Assembly (NCBI GenBank): GCA_003313425.1
Contig: NHZP01000007.1
Coordinates: 496,001 to 560,000, forward strand
Reading direction: 5' to 3'
DNA length: 64,000 nt
Origin: Pseudopyrenochaeta lycopersici
Taxonomy: Eukaryota; Ascomycota; Dothideomycetes; Pleosporales; Pseudopyrenochaetaceae
Shown here: positions 1 through 13,011 of the stretch, piece after piece
Layout: every line of letters starts with the position of its first letter
Position numbering within the stretch: the stretch's first letter is position 1
Notes under the pieces: model-generated
Told to the model about the DNA's origin: nothing
The model's database searches: none
The model's input: the letters and a program-made list of their open reading frames with translations, nothing else
Position numbers and translations under genes: made by a program

Positions 1-193
1 GCTCCTTTTCTTGGTGTGGATGGAGATTTTGTTGATTTTGAGCTTTGACTTCTCGCGAGGTTGAAATGAGCTGGTGCCGCCTTGCGATCGTTCTAAGGTC
101 AACGCCATAGGTATTCGCCAATTTTGTGTAATTAATATCTTCTCCAGACTCCAAGGAGTTGATAGCTGTAAGCGCATCTATAACTGGGTCCAT
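1..193 (-). CDS. pogo-type DDE transposase, N-terminal part, cut by the window edge
   Basis: Reading starts at the ATG at 193 and stays open for 64 codons to base 1, where the window ends. The protein begins MDPVIDALTAINSLESG and contains YTKLANTYGVDLRTIARRHQ, the psq-type helix-turn-helix that opens pogo/Fot1-like (Tc1/mariner superfamily) transposases of fungi. This part binds the element's ends; the CENPB-type second HTH and the DDE catalytic domain would lie outside the window. Nothing in the visible part is broken, so the element may be intact or recently active. It sits about 340 bp upstream of IMP4 and is transcribed away from it. The family call is confident; the subfamily cannot be told from this fragment. 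Confidence 0.8.
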   Translation of the reverse strand, partial: MDPVIDALTAINSLESGEDINYTKLANTYGVDLRTIARRHQLISTSREVKAQNQQNLHPHQEKE

Positions 194-241
194 ATTGGTT
201 GAGATACGTGGTGTTGAAAAAACCGTGCAATTGTTGAGGAG

Positions 242-272
242 CGGGCGTTACGAGGGGCCGGGCGTTACGAGG
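242..272. repeat. two 14-bp direct repeats upstream of the transposase
   Basis: The 14-mer cgggcgttacgagg occurs at 242-255 and again at 259-272, three bases apart. The copies lie 50-80 bp in front of the transposase ATG, so they are likely part of the element's terminal or subterminal sequence, where transposase would bind. The far end of the element is not visible, so I cannot show that these are inverted termini. The remainder of 194-534 holds the element's edge and the IMP4 promoter, with no other gene. Confidence 0.55.
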
Positions 273-534
273 TGAGCCTCGGTAGTTCAGCCCTACGACG
301 ATAAGATAAGAAGCTGGCTCGTGCACCAAATTTTCGACCTCTCCAACTTCGAACTTTCTCCACATCCACCATTGCCGTGGCGAAGCTACACCTTCCCGCT
401 CAAAGCGCGACTCACAAGCCATTGCAATATTCCCGTTCCGAAATACGAAATATTAGGCTCTTGCTGCAACATTTGCGCTCCGAGTGCCTGTCCTCAACCG
501 GCACAAACCAAAGTTCAACCACCATCCTACCATA

Positions 535-1476
535 ATGATACGCAAACAAGCGCGCGAGCGCCGCGACTACCTCTACCGCCGCGCCCTCACACTTCGGGAT
601 GCTGAGCTTGCTAGCAAACGCGCAGCTCTCAAAGCTTCCCTCGCCTCTGGTAAACCGCTCAATAAAGAAGTTGCAGACGACACTACACTCCGACAAGATT
701 ACAAGTACGATGAAACGCGCGCCGACCGGACTACAGAGGAAGAGCTAGGCCTAGATGATGAGTATTCACAGTTAAGTGGCGTTGTAGATCCAAGAATTCT
801 TGTCACGACGAGTCGAGACCCGAGCTCGAGACTGGGCACATTTGCAAAGGAGATACGGTTACTACTCCCGACAGCTGTGCGGTTGAATCGTGGAAACCTC
901 ATTCTGCAAAATCTGGTTGGGAGTGCGCAATCGAGTGGTCTTAGCGACATTGTGCTTCTGCACGAACATCGTGGTACACCGACGGCGCTCACTGTGAGCC
1001 ACTTTCCACATGGACCGACAGCAAGTTTCAGTTTGCATAATGTAGTACTGCGGGCGGATATACCGAATAGTTCAAGAGGCACGGTATCCGAGTCATACCC
1101 ACACTTAATATTCGAGGGCTTCTCGACAAAGTTGGGACAGAGGGTGGTGCAGATCCTCAAGCACCTTTTCCCACCGAGGGAAGCAAATGCGAAGGCGGGG
1201 AATCGAGTTGTAACGTATGTTGCCCATACATATCTCGCTAAAGAAGGGCCCTATTGACTTCAAGGCAGTTTTAAGAATATCGAAGACACCATCGAAGTCC
1301 GACACCACGTCTTTGTCAAGACCGGCTACCAATCCGTCGAGCTTGCTGAAGTAGGGCCACGAATGAGCATGCGTTTGTTCGAGATAAGAGCTGGCACGCT
1401 GGACAACAAGGAGGGTGATGTGGAGTGGCACCTGAACCAATATACTCGAACTGGAAGGAAGAAGGAATATCTGTGA
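535..1476 (+). CDS. IMP4: IMP4, U3 snoRNP protein (Brix domain)
   Basis: Two exons, 535-1214 and 1269-1476, give 295 residues. The intron (1215-1268, GTATGT...GGCAG) restores the frame as [21 protein letters not shown]4 is the Brix-domain subunit of the IMP3-IMP4-MPP10 module of the small-subunit processome and helps base-pair U3 snoRNA with pre-rRNA in the nucleolus. Seen: a basic start ([16 protein letters not shown]), the Brix opening [20 protein letters not shown], and the C-terminal [18 protein letters not shown]. Length matches the family (about 290). The start is the first ATG in frame with the conserved N terminus. Without splicing the frame ends at 1257 and the last quarter is lost. 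Confidence 0.95.
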
Positions 1477-2082
1477 GCTTGTGTACAAGGCGTGAGGGTA
1501 TAGCCTTGGTCGTTGAAAATATGGTAAGACGATGTCTGGGGCAAAAGTATGCGCTCGTACCTTTAATTCTGCCGGTACGCGACTAGGTTTCCAAGCGATC
1601 ATCTACTACACATTCATGGTATCAGGGTGAAGGATGATCAGAGAACTGTGAAGAAATCATGGGTGCGATGTTAAAGCTTGCCACGAGAACGCAAGGATCA
1701 TGAATTTCTCTCAAGCAGATGGTGTTAGTTATACCCCAAATGATATACTGCATACACTTTACCCACTTCCACAGCTCAAAGCGCGCGTATCCATCCAGCT
1801 GGGAATGGATTGGAGAAATAATGCAATGCAGCTTAAGACTGGCAATTGGGGTGTGCTTGTAGTGTAAAATTGTGGTATCGTGAAAGTTAATCTATGCATT
1901 TTTCCAAACGCCTTGAATGCCATGCCGATGCGTATCTTGCCCTCGTCCGGTCATGTATATTACACGACTCTCTACCTTGCAGCATCGAGCTCGGCGCTCG
2001 TCTTAACCGTCCAACGCCTAACCCTGAGCCCTTAGCCCTCAATGTCCGCCACTGGCGAGAAATCTTCTCAGCTGTCGAGTAT
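1477..2082. other. convergent 3' intergenic region, IMP4/RPA43
   Basis: About 600 bp between two convergent genes. I see no coding signal; it presumably holds both 3' UTRs and polyadenylation sites. Open frames reaching into 2083-2904 here are antisense shadows of RPA43. Confidence 0.6.
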
Positions 2083-2904
2083 TCAGTCAATCTCCATAAC
2101 CTCGCCATTCATCTGCGCCCCCTTCTGTTGCCCCGTCCTCAATGCATTCGCCTTCTGCTTGCCCTTGCCGCCCTGCTGCGCGGCTCTCGCCTTCTCCTCC
2201 TCCTCGCTCAGCAAGCTGCCTTCAATTTTCAGGAACCCTTTACCCCGGCCCTTCCCATCCATCCTGCCGTCAAAATCCCTTATCCTTATTTTCAGCTCTG
2301 CACCGCCTTCCACCTTGTCCCCCTCACCGTCGATCCACCACCCGCCTTCGTCGGCGATTCGGCCGTCCCAGCCCTTCTTCATTTTACCCGCTTGCTCGCT
2401 GTGCCATGACCAGCCGCTTGGGAAGTGCTCTTTGAGGATGCTGACGGGGAAGGTGTTCAGGTGTGCGAGCGTGATGTGCGTTTTGCTTTGGTGCGTTATC
2501 CGGCCTGTTACGTAGGCATTTTTCTGCGGTCTCCAGACAAGGAATGATGCCGTAGCCCAGAGAAAAGGGGCAGAGTATTCATCGACGTGTCGCAACAATA
2601 GTGGCTCTGCGGGCGCGGGCTCATCGTTGTCTGAATCGGATTGTGGTTGTGACTGCGCTTTTGGCTTTGATTTCGACTTTGAAGATTGTGATTCTGAGGG
2701 AGGCGGCGAATCGCTCAATTGTACGTCCTCATAGCCAAGCACTATTCCCTTTGCTGGTGGGAAGTACGAAAGAAGCAATGGAGAGAATATTGAGGCGCAA
2801 AGTGCTGGGAGAGGTGTTGCGAGGGATGCAGGCGAGAGAGAGACGTATTGCGATATGCGCTCGATATGGAGGAGAGAGTAGTCGTCTTCTTGTATTGGAG
2901 CCAT
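2083..2904 (-). CDS. RPA43: RNA polymerase I subunit RPA43
   Basis: Single exon, 273 residues, starting MAPIQEDDYSLLHIER. The open frame continues upstream to 3024, but that stretch is not family-like, so the ATG at 2904 is chosen. RPA43 forms the Pol I stalk with RPA14 and contacts Rrn3 for rDNA transcription. Seen: the SHS2-like N-terminal domain (QYVSLSPASL, GIVLGYEDVQL), then the OB domain (FLVWRPQKNAYVTGRITHQS, HITLAHLNTFPVSILKEHFP, and the ending FLKIEGSLL). A Ser/Lys-rich spacer (about residues 70-95) and a charged Gln/Lys-rich tail are fungal additions. It lies between two other ribosome-biogenesis genes. Confidence 0.9.
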   Translation of the reverse strand: MAPIQEDDYSLLHIERISQYVSLSPASLATPLPALCASIFSPLLLSYFPPAKGIVLGYEDVQLSDSPPPSESQSSKSKSKPKAQSQPQSDSDNDEPAPAEPLLLRHVDEYSAPFLWATASFLVWRPQKNAYVTGRITHQSKTHITLAHLNTFPVSILKEHFPSGWSWHSEQAGKMKKGWDGRIADEGGWWIDGEGDKVEGGAELKIRIRDFDGRMDGKGRGKGFLKIEGSLLSEEEEKARAAQQGGKGKQKANALRTGQQKGAQMNGEVMEID

Positions 2905-3376
2905 TTTGAAGCTATGTGAGAGTATATTGGAGGAGAAATTGGGTTTGCGACCGAGCCGTTGCGCTGGACAAGAGCTCGAAAAAAGTTGGAGATGTCGGCG
3001 TTTGCAGATAAAAGCTGCCGACATGTGGGGTTAACGCTAAGACCAAACGACTGTTAGTCGGCCTGGGCGGACATCCAGGTGTCGCGACAGGAGTGATAAG
3101 TGCTATTATAAAAGTCTGTGACCAAGAATCAAAAGACAATCATGGTGTCACTGGCTTCAGATCGCCAGTGGGTGATATTTCCAATTCTACATGCGAGCGA
3201 AACGCCAATATGTCTCTAATCCACCACACTGAACGCCATCCCACCCTTTTAGGCCTGCTCCAACTCTGCAAAACATTATTTGGTGACCCATAAGCCTGAA
3301 TGTCTTCATTGGTTCAGACTGCGCTCAACCATAAGTAGACTCAAGTTTGTGGTAAATTGAGTCCGGATAGATCAAT
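2905..3376. other. intergenic: RPA43 promoter and PRP43 3' region
   Basis: About 470 bp between two genes on the same (minus) strand. It carries the upstream region of RPA43 and the 3' UTR of PRP43. No other coding or RNA signal is visible. Confidence 0.6.
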
Positions 3377-5777
<2,401 letters not shown>

Positions 5778-6146
5778 GGTTGTGGAGATGCGACTGCACG
5801 TGTGAATTGTTGCCTCCAGAAAAAGTTATGCGCCGGCGAAAGCAGCTCCACATGCCGGCGCCATTTCCTGGCCTTGGCGCGGCCGAATACTCTGCTGCAA
5901 GGTACCAGAGCATGTACACAGGCACCATGTAGCAAATATACCCCTCTCCACCTCTGGTGGTAATTTTCTGCCTATTACATCTGTCTTCTGCCGTGAACAA
6001 GCTTGGATTGCCCTGTCGCGCCCGCCCAGGTCCACTCCCGCCCATTTTTTTGACCCCGCGGTAGTCCGCATCAGTCGCGAATCTCTACACCAGGGCACAC
6101 TGACTGCAAACTTCGGTCGAAATTAATTGACAGAGCTAACCACTCC
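5778..6146. promoter_or_regulatory. divergent promoter region, PRP43/PRMT5
   Basis: A 369-bp spacer between two genes transcribed away from each other, so it must contain both promoters. I see pyrimidine-rich tracts but no motif I can name with confidence. Confidence 0.5.
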
Positions 6147-8747
6147 ATGGACTACTCCGAAGGCATGGACGAGTCAGCAGCAATTTTCTATATTGGCCAA
6201 CATGAGACCCAGCGTGGTCTGGACGTGTCGCCGGAGCTCATCCAGCATGCGCAAGATCTCGGAGTATGCGCTTTCAAAATTCATAGAACCTGTATATTGA
6301 CCTTTTGCAGTATGATATGCTCACAAGCCCCATCACGAATGATCACTTCCACACTCGCGTTCTGAGCCTCCTCAATTCATACACACAAACTCTCTCTGAG
6401 CCATCGCAAACTCAACCGCTGCCCTTGATACCCGCGTTAGACAACCTAGACACACCACTGGGTCCAAGTGAGACCATTAGCCAGCTTGTAATTTTTATGA
6501 GCTCCTGGATAGATCTTTCGTCGCCAGATCCAGTCATTGCACATCTTTCGCGACAAGTCTTTCATCTGGAAATTGCATATGCAGCCTTCTGTGGAGCTAC
6601 CAATGTTGTCGTGCCTGGGCCACGCCTGGCTCACGGTCAGAGTGGCGTTTCGCAGTATGCTCGAGCAATCAAAGAGGCGCTCAGCACAGGGTCATACATC
6701 CAGCTCCATGTGCAGATGCCCATGGATGGGACGAAGTCCAGCACAGATGATGAGGATCTAGGCGACCTAGCACGCTTCGCCAGGCCGGAGTATGATTTTG
6801 GCAGTCAAGGAAAGAGTGTCACTGCTTGGAGCTCGTGGGATGCGTGGAACGTCATCCGCTCCATGTCCAAATACCACAATAGACTGTCAGTAGGTAAGCA
6901 CATAAACCCTTCACTTCTTCCCACTTGGCAGCGATATCTCCTTCATCTGAAATCGCCTCTACACCGTTCCAGAGTACTAATGTCGAATTCCTAGTCCTTG
7001 ATTTACCCCGTCGGCTCCCGTCACTTGCTCTGCAGTCCCGCTGGGTCTCTGAGCCTATTCGCCTGCTCAACTTACCTGCTTCGTCTTTCCTAATCAATGC
7101 TCGTCAGTCGTTTGTCCTGTCAAAAGCGCACCAAGTCTTCATCTTCCGTTGCATGCGCTTACAGCGTGGACCGTGGCTTCTCGTCACCGATGTGGGACCA
7201 CTACCAGGTATTGATGATCCTGACATGATCATGTCGTATCCTACCGGCCATCTTTCACCAAGGACTGCTGAAGACGCACCAAGCCCTGGATCTTCATTAT
7301 CGCCTGCACCTACCCCTGCCGAAGCAGCGCAGCTAATGAAGAAACTTGTGAAGAAGACCAGTAGCAGCAACGATCCTACTCCACATCTGAGCTATTTGCG
7401 ATACCTACAACGCAATCAGCCCCCTAAGAGCCAGATTGAACGATTTGGTGGTGGCTTTCAAGACTACCTGCAAAGCCCATTGCAGCCTCTGACGGACAAC
7501 CTCGAATCGATCACCTATGAAGTATTTGAGAAAGACCCAATCAAGTACGCATGGTATGAGCGCGCAATTGCACAAGCGCTACGAGACTGGCATAGTCAGC
7601 AGAAGTCAACCAGCTCCGAGAATGGTGCCGTTGTTATCGCTGTTGTAGGCTCTGGTCGAGGGCCGCTTGTAACACGTGCGCTCAATGCGAGCGCAAGTTC
7701 AGGAGTACCTGTCCGAGTCTATGCCATCGAGAAAAACCCCAATGCATACGTATTGCTACAACGCCATAACGTGGAGACGTGGGGTGGACGGGTCACAGTT
7801 GTTAAGACCGACATGCGAGCATGGAAAGGTCCAACGCAGCCAGACGGAACCTTTGGCAAAGTCGACATCCTCGTCAGTGAGCTACTCGGATCGTTTGCCG
7901 ACAATGAACTTTCGCCAGAATGCCTTGATGGTGTACAACATGTCTTGAACCCTGAGCATGGTATTTCAATACCCTGCAGCTACACGGCGCATTTCACGCC
8001 AATCTCAACGCCAAAATTATGGGCAGACTTATACAATCGGAGCACCAGCGTGGATCCGACCGCCTTTGATATCCCTTGGGTTGTCATGCTATCCCAATTC
8101 GATTACCTTTCGACAGAAGCCAAGGAAACTATCGCTGCTCAGCAACTAAGTAACGGTACGAAGATGCACAACTTCAACCTTGAGGCGCCACTCGAGCCGA
8201 TTGTGCATACTGCATGGGAGTTTTCCCATCCGCTGCCACCCAAGATCCTTGCTCAGGCATCTCTGCGTAGAGGTGGCTCCGCTGTTGGAGGCGGAGGTGG
8301 CTTCGTTGGAGGAGACGGAGCTAATGAGCACAACTTCCGCCATTGCAGGATCTCGTTCCCAATCCAGGAACAAGGTGTGTGCCATGGTTTGGGCGCCTAC
8401 TTCGAGACTGTGCTATACAGTGGTTCAGAAGGCCCTGTCGAGCTTAGCACGAACCCAGTCACAATGGATCAGAAGAGCAAAGACATGATATCTTGGTTCC
8501 CCATTCTCTTTCCACTAAAGGTACACTTTATTTCTGGAGGTCTACTAGCACCAGCTAACGCAGCCTATAGAGCCCAATGCAACTCCCTGCCAACTCGGAG
8601 GTCGAAGTCAGCTTTTGGAGGCAAACGGATGACCGGAAGGTGTGGTACGAATGGCTCGTTGAAAGCTACATCACGGTCAACGGGCAAAGAATACGGCTGA
8701 GTGTCTCTGATTTACATTCGAGCAAGTCTAATGGCTGCATGATGTAA
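6147..8747 (+). CDS. skb1: PRMT5/Skb1 type II protein arginine methyltransferase
   Basis: Four exons (6147-6263, 6311-6893, 6995-8520, 8571-8747), 800 residues. The enzyme makes symmetric dimethylarginine on Sm proteins, histones and others, using SAM. Seen: a TIM-barrel-type N-terminal half (QSRWVSEPIRLL), YEVFEKDPIKY (about 409) with the Phe that marks type II enzymes, the SAM-binding motif VVGSGRGPL (about 449), the double-Glu loop SELLGSFADNELSPECLDG (about 527), and a C-terminal beta-barrel ending RIRLSVSDLHSSKSNGCMM. Additions: a Ser/Pro-rich insert before the catalytic domain and a glycine-rich stretch (GGGGGFVGGDG) in the barrel. Introns of 47, 101 and 50 nt all have canonical ends and branch points. 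Confidence 0.95.
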
Positions 8748-9121
8748 AGATGGGCATGCAATGTGTTACGATGGAGGAAAGTGCCAACTGTGATCAAGAT
8801 ACTCCCAAGGTCTTTGAGGAGGAGAGAGGGAAATTCAAAAACTTTCAGCGGTAACAAGCAAACCGTGACCCTATTAAATACCACTTGGAAGACAAAACTC
8901 GATTTGACATTGTGAATGATCCTCTTTCCCTGAGACCATGTGCACAGACCATCCTCGCACCTCCATAGCTGGTCATCATAACCTTCAAGTCTTCTAAACC
9001 CCCAACCTTAAGCTCAACACCGAAGATCCATTGTATAACCATCTCATCCCGAAAGCTCTTGCGTGATCTGCCGATGCACCAAAATACCAGTCCTACATTC
9101 TGAAAGAGCTAGGGAAGAAAA
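8748..9121. other. intergenic: PRMT5 3' region and SDR promoter
   Basis: A 374-bp tandem spacer. No coding or RNA signal seen. Confidence 0.5.
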
Positions 9122-10097
9122 ATGGCCACATCTCGACCACGACACGTTCTAGTCACGGGAGGAAGCCGCGGCATCGGCCTTGCAATTGCTCAACTATTTG
9201 CAAAGAATGCATATCGATGTACCATCATATCTCGCTCAGAAAACGATTTAAAGGCCGCAGTTGCCACTTTACAACCTCTTCCACCACCATCCACCGTTGC
9301 CACCTCAACACCATCCAAAGACACAAACGAAACGCCGTCCTCGACATTAGGAACCCAGCCAATATCAAGCCTCCAGCACAACTACATACCCGGCAACATC
9401 TCCCATGCCTCAAACTTCTGGAGCACCTCCACCACGCAGTCTTCGCACTTCGGCAGCTACCTGCCCAAGCCGCACGTGCGCGAACAGAACCACCCGTCGC
9501 GCATCGACGTACTGGTAAACTGCGCGGGCATCACGCAAGCGAAACTGTTCACGGCAATGGAAGATGCAAGCTTGGATCAGATTGTAAATACCAATCTGAC
9601 GAGTATGATGATAGGCACGCGGTTTCTGCTTCGCCAGGGGTATTTGAAGGGGGTGCGGAACGCGGCTGGGACGGAGGATGGGGGCGTGGGGGAGTATGGA
9701 AAGGGAGAAGGGACAAGTCCTGTGATTATCAATGTTAGTTCGTTACTGGGATTGACGGGAGGGTATGGCGCGGTTGCATATGCTGCGAGTAAAGCGGGTG
9801 TGTTGGGTTTTACAAGAGCGCTGGCGACGGAATATGCATCGCACAGAGTGCGCGTCAACGCTATTGTGCCGGGATATGTGGAGAGTGATATGACAAAAGG
9901 TGTGTATCTAGATCTCTTTGAAGACCTGTTGGAGCTAATCGAAGGCAGGCCTGGATGCCTCAGCACTTTCGCAACGGATACCGCTCGGACGCTTCGGCGA
10001 GGCAGAGGAGATTGCTCAAGCAGCACTTTTCCTCGCTGAAAACCAGTACGCGCACAACTGCGTCATCAACTTAGACGGTGGATTATCTGCTGTTTGA
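9122..10097 (+). CDS. short-chain dehydrogenase, 3-oxoacyl-ACP reductase type
   Basis: Two exons (9122-9899, 9949-10097), 308 residues. The intron (GTGTGT...GGCAG, 49 nt) joins SDMTKG|LDASALSQRIPLGRFGE; read-through gives a shifted, wrong tail. Seen: the NADP-binding motif TGGSRGIG (12-19), NCAG (about 133-136), catalytic Ser207, Tyr220 and Lys224 (YAASK), VNAIVPGYVESDM and the final NLDGGLSAV. This matches FabG-like reductases; in fungi the closest role would be the mitochondrial fatty acid synthesis reductase OAR1. No clear presequence is visible, so location and substrate are inference. The strand beta-2 to NCAG segment carries an unusually long Ser/Thr/Pro-rich insert. Confidence 0.85.
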
Positions 10098-10537
10098 ACG
10101 GACTGGGTAATTCATCTATCCAACTATGCGGTCCGGCGTCAATGCATTCTGGCCCTTCCAAATGCTCGCCGCTATCTATTACGTCGCAGCTCGCTATAGA
10201 GACTGTGATCAGGTATCAAAGAGGTATACCCATTCTCCCCCAAAAAGAAAACGCCGTACCAAAGCGCGCCGATGCTAGTATAAAATACAGGGAAGAAGAT
10301 ATCTATATGCTGGAGCGCGTTGATAATGCGCCGACTCTCCAGTAAAAGCAAGGTGGAAAGGAGCATGCGCTCCATGTAGTCCAATGCTTCGCGGTATGCA
10401 GAAATCATGCTTCGGTCAAGTGTCCTCGCGAGCAACACGATTATCGAATGTGTATCGAGGCGTCCAGGGAGGGTATGTAGCAGCGGCGACCTAAAGACCT
10501 TCCCATAATTACCGGTCTGAGTAACGTGCAAACATTC
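10098..10537. other. convergent 3' intergenic region, SDR/UBA2
   Basis: A 440-bp spacer between convergent genes. Nothing recognised beyond expected 3' UTR sequence. Confidence 0.5.
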
Positions 10538-12637
10538 TCAATCATCGTCAATGATAATCGCCCCATCATTCGTATCGTCCAGAACCACAATGTCATCGCC
10601 ATTCTTCTGCAGCTCCTCCATGACTTTGCCCTTCTTTCTGACAATCTCGTCCTCGAGACCAGCATCATCAGCCTTCCGCTTCGTAGCACCATTCGTCGTT
10701 CCATTCGTGAGCCCATTCGTTGTTGGGACAGTCCCATTGACAGTCGCATGCCCATTTGCCTCAGAAACAGGCTTCTTGGGCTTTGTAGCGATTTTGAACT
10801 TCTCCGGGAGATGAATTGGCCTCGCATCTTCCACCGCATCCTGCTGAATAACTGAAAAGACAACGTCGACCTTTGCATCTTCATCTGCTTCATCAAAGAC
10901 GGTTATGAAAGTATCCGCTTTGAGACCCAACTCTTCAAAAGTCTTCCCTAGATGAATGTCCTCATCGACATCGTAGAGCAAGTCGTTATCGCGCTTGACA
11001 CTAAAGTCCTCACCATATCCAAGCTTTTCCCTGAGTACATCCTCTACCAAATCACTCAGCTTCGCGCGCTTCGTGTCGACGACGAGGGTTTCGTATGCAA
11101 CGCTGCATGTCGCACAGTCAGGATTCGGGGGTCTAAGGCCTTCACTAGAGATGACGCGCTCAGTGCCGCGGGTGAGGAAGACCATCTTGGCTTTATTGAG
11201 CTGTTCACGCATAATTTTGAAAGCTTGGAGGACGCAGAGCCCAGCAGTCATGGCGTTGGTAGTTGCGATAGCAGGGATGATATTGCCAGCCATTTCTGCA
11301 TGCTTGTCAGTAAAAGCTCAATCAGACTTTGAAGGAGAATGCCTACGCTTGATATCGAACTTTGATCGCGTCTCGATGCCGAAGATGTGTGACCGTAGGT
11401 TTGCACTCGCTGCTACAAAGTCAAGCGTGTCCGCATCGTCCTTGTCAAAAGTGAGTATCGGTGCAGCATTGCCAACTTCCGGCTTCGAGCGCATCTCTTC
11501 AAGGCGGTTGCTCAGCCGTCGCAAGCTGTCTATGAAGACCGCGAAGTTCTCTGCGACGTTCCACACGACTTGGTCTTGTGATGCGACCGCTGGCCCTGAA
11601 CCAAGCGCTTCCTGCGCGAGCTTGTCGTAGTCTAACGCTTCCGGTGCGCGCTTTGTCTTCCACATTCCTTCTATGCTCCGTAAGCGCTCAATATCCTCCT
11701 TGAACACCTTCTCAAACACCAATCGCGGGAAGTCCTCGGACCCCATTGACTCTCGTATGCGCTTGAGTGCCTGTGCTTCCTTGCGCAGGTTTGCGACTTC
11801 GGTTGCGTTCTCCGAGTCTTCGCTATGGTCCAGTTCGGGCGCTTCGTCTTCCGAGGTGCCAAATATCTCAGCAAAGAGATAAGACTTTCCCCATACTATG
11901 CAGTGGATGGGCTGTGAAGGCGTGCTTCGGATCGTGCAGACGGGGAAGGATTTGGGTGGGTCTTTTGGTGTGCAGTCGTAGCACTCAGTTTCGCCCTGAT
12001 GTCGCTCGTCAGTGTGCCAACTTCGAAATGGATGTCTATATGATGATTCGCACCTTTTTGATGACCTGGACCTGTCCGTTGAAGCCAGTGGTACCGCTCT
12101 CGATCAGCGGCACGTTAGCCGCCAGACACATCTTGTTAACATGTCGCCGCGCATCCAAGTTGTCTAACGCGTTGAAGACAATGCCAAAGGTCTTGAACCA
12201 CGCGACATTGAATTGCTCATCCTTGATGTTCTCGTGGTAGGCTTCGATCTTGACGTTGGGGTTGAAGCGGCCGGCCGACTCTTTCGCAACCTGGTAAGCC
12301 TGTCAGCGCAGTCCATTTACCTCCATTTCAAGGTATACCATGGCGTACCAATGCTTTGGACTTCTTGATGTGCTCATTGCGGAACAGAAACTGGCGATTC
12401 AGGTTGCTGAGGTCGATGGTGTCCAGGTCTACAATGTGAATCTCGCCGAACCCAGTCAGGACGAGGTTCTTGAGGAGCTCGCAGCCAATGCCGCCAGCTC
12501 CCACCATCAGTACGCGCACCTGCTACCCATTAGTTTCTTCTGCATATCTTGTTTACGCCCGGCCCAAGTTGTACCTCCTTGATGCGACTTTGGAGCGTGC
12601 CGCCGAGGCTCTGACGAGCAAACTTGTCGCGTGCCAT
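10538..12637 (-). CDS. UBA2: UBA2, SUMO-activating enzyme catalytic subunit
   Basis: Five exons on the minus strand: 12637-12575, 12519-12349, 12299-12054, 11995-11347, 11295-10538; 628 residues. With AOS1 it adenylates SUMO and carries it as a thioester before transfer to UBC9. Seen: [13 protein letters not shown], the nucleotide-binding [11 protein letters not shown] (27-37), [11 protein letters not shown], a CxxC zinc half-site at C165/C168 and its partner PDCATC later, catalytic C180 in [13 protein letters not shown] (spacing from the CxxC as in human UBA2), SMAGN-type crossover [14 protein letters not shown], the ubiquitin-fold domain, a basic cluster [19 protein letters not shown], and a SUMO-interacting tail (DDIVVLDD). 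All introns are 49-58 nt. Confidence 0.96.
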
Positions 12638-13011
12638 TGCGAGGTCGGTGGTCAAGCTGATGATAGGCGATGGTGGAGGTGTTGTGGAGAAGGTCACGAC
12701 ATGCGAGATTTGCTTCGTCTGCTATTTCGAGGTGAAGGTGACAGGTGAGAGACGTCAGGCCGTAGATAGCGCCGCTCCAACGGGCCCTGCGCTTTCAGCC
12801 TCAAAGCTTGGCATCTAGCCGAGCGCCCCATGGGTAGATCGTTCAACTTTTAGTGACCTAGAACACAAGCTCAATCAAATTATCAAACTTCACCCAGCAA
12901 CTGTTGTCCGTCGCACAGTACAAGGGGTTGCTTTTGTGGGGTTTCTGCCGAATCACGCTGCTTCACCGCCATTACCGATTTGCAACCTTGCGCATATCTC
13001 CGTCCCGCATT
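12638..13011. promoter_or_regulatory. divergent promoter region, UBA2/QNG1
   Basis: A 374-bp spacer between divergent genes. Both promoters must lie here; no motif identified. Confidence 0.5.

Noticed and set aside
12904..13011. Upstream extension of the QNG1 frame
   Set aside because: It opens with a non-ATG codon and is not conserved; the first ATG at 13012 begins the family's N terminus.
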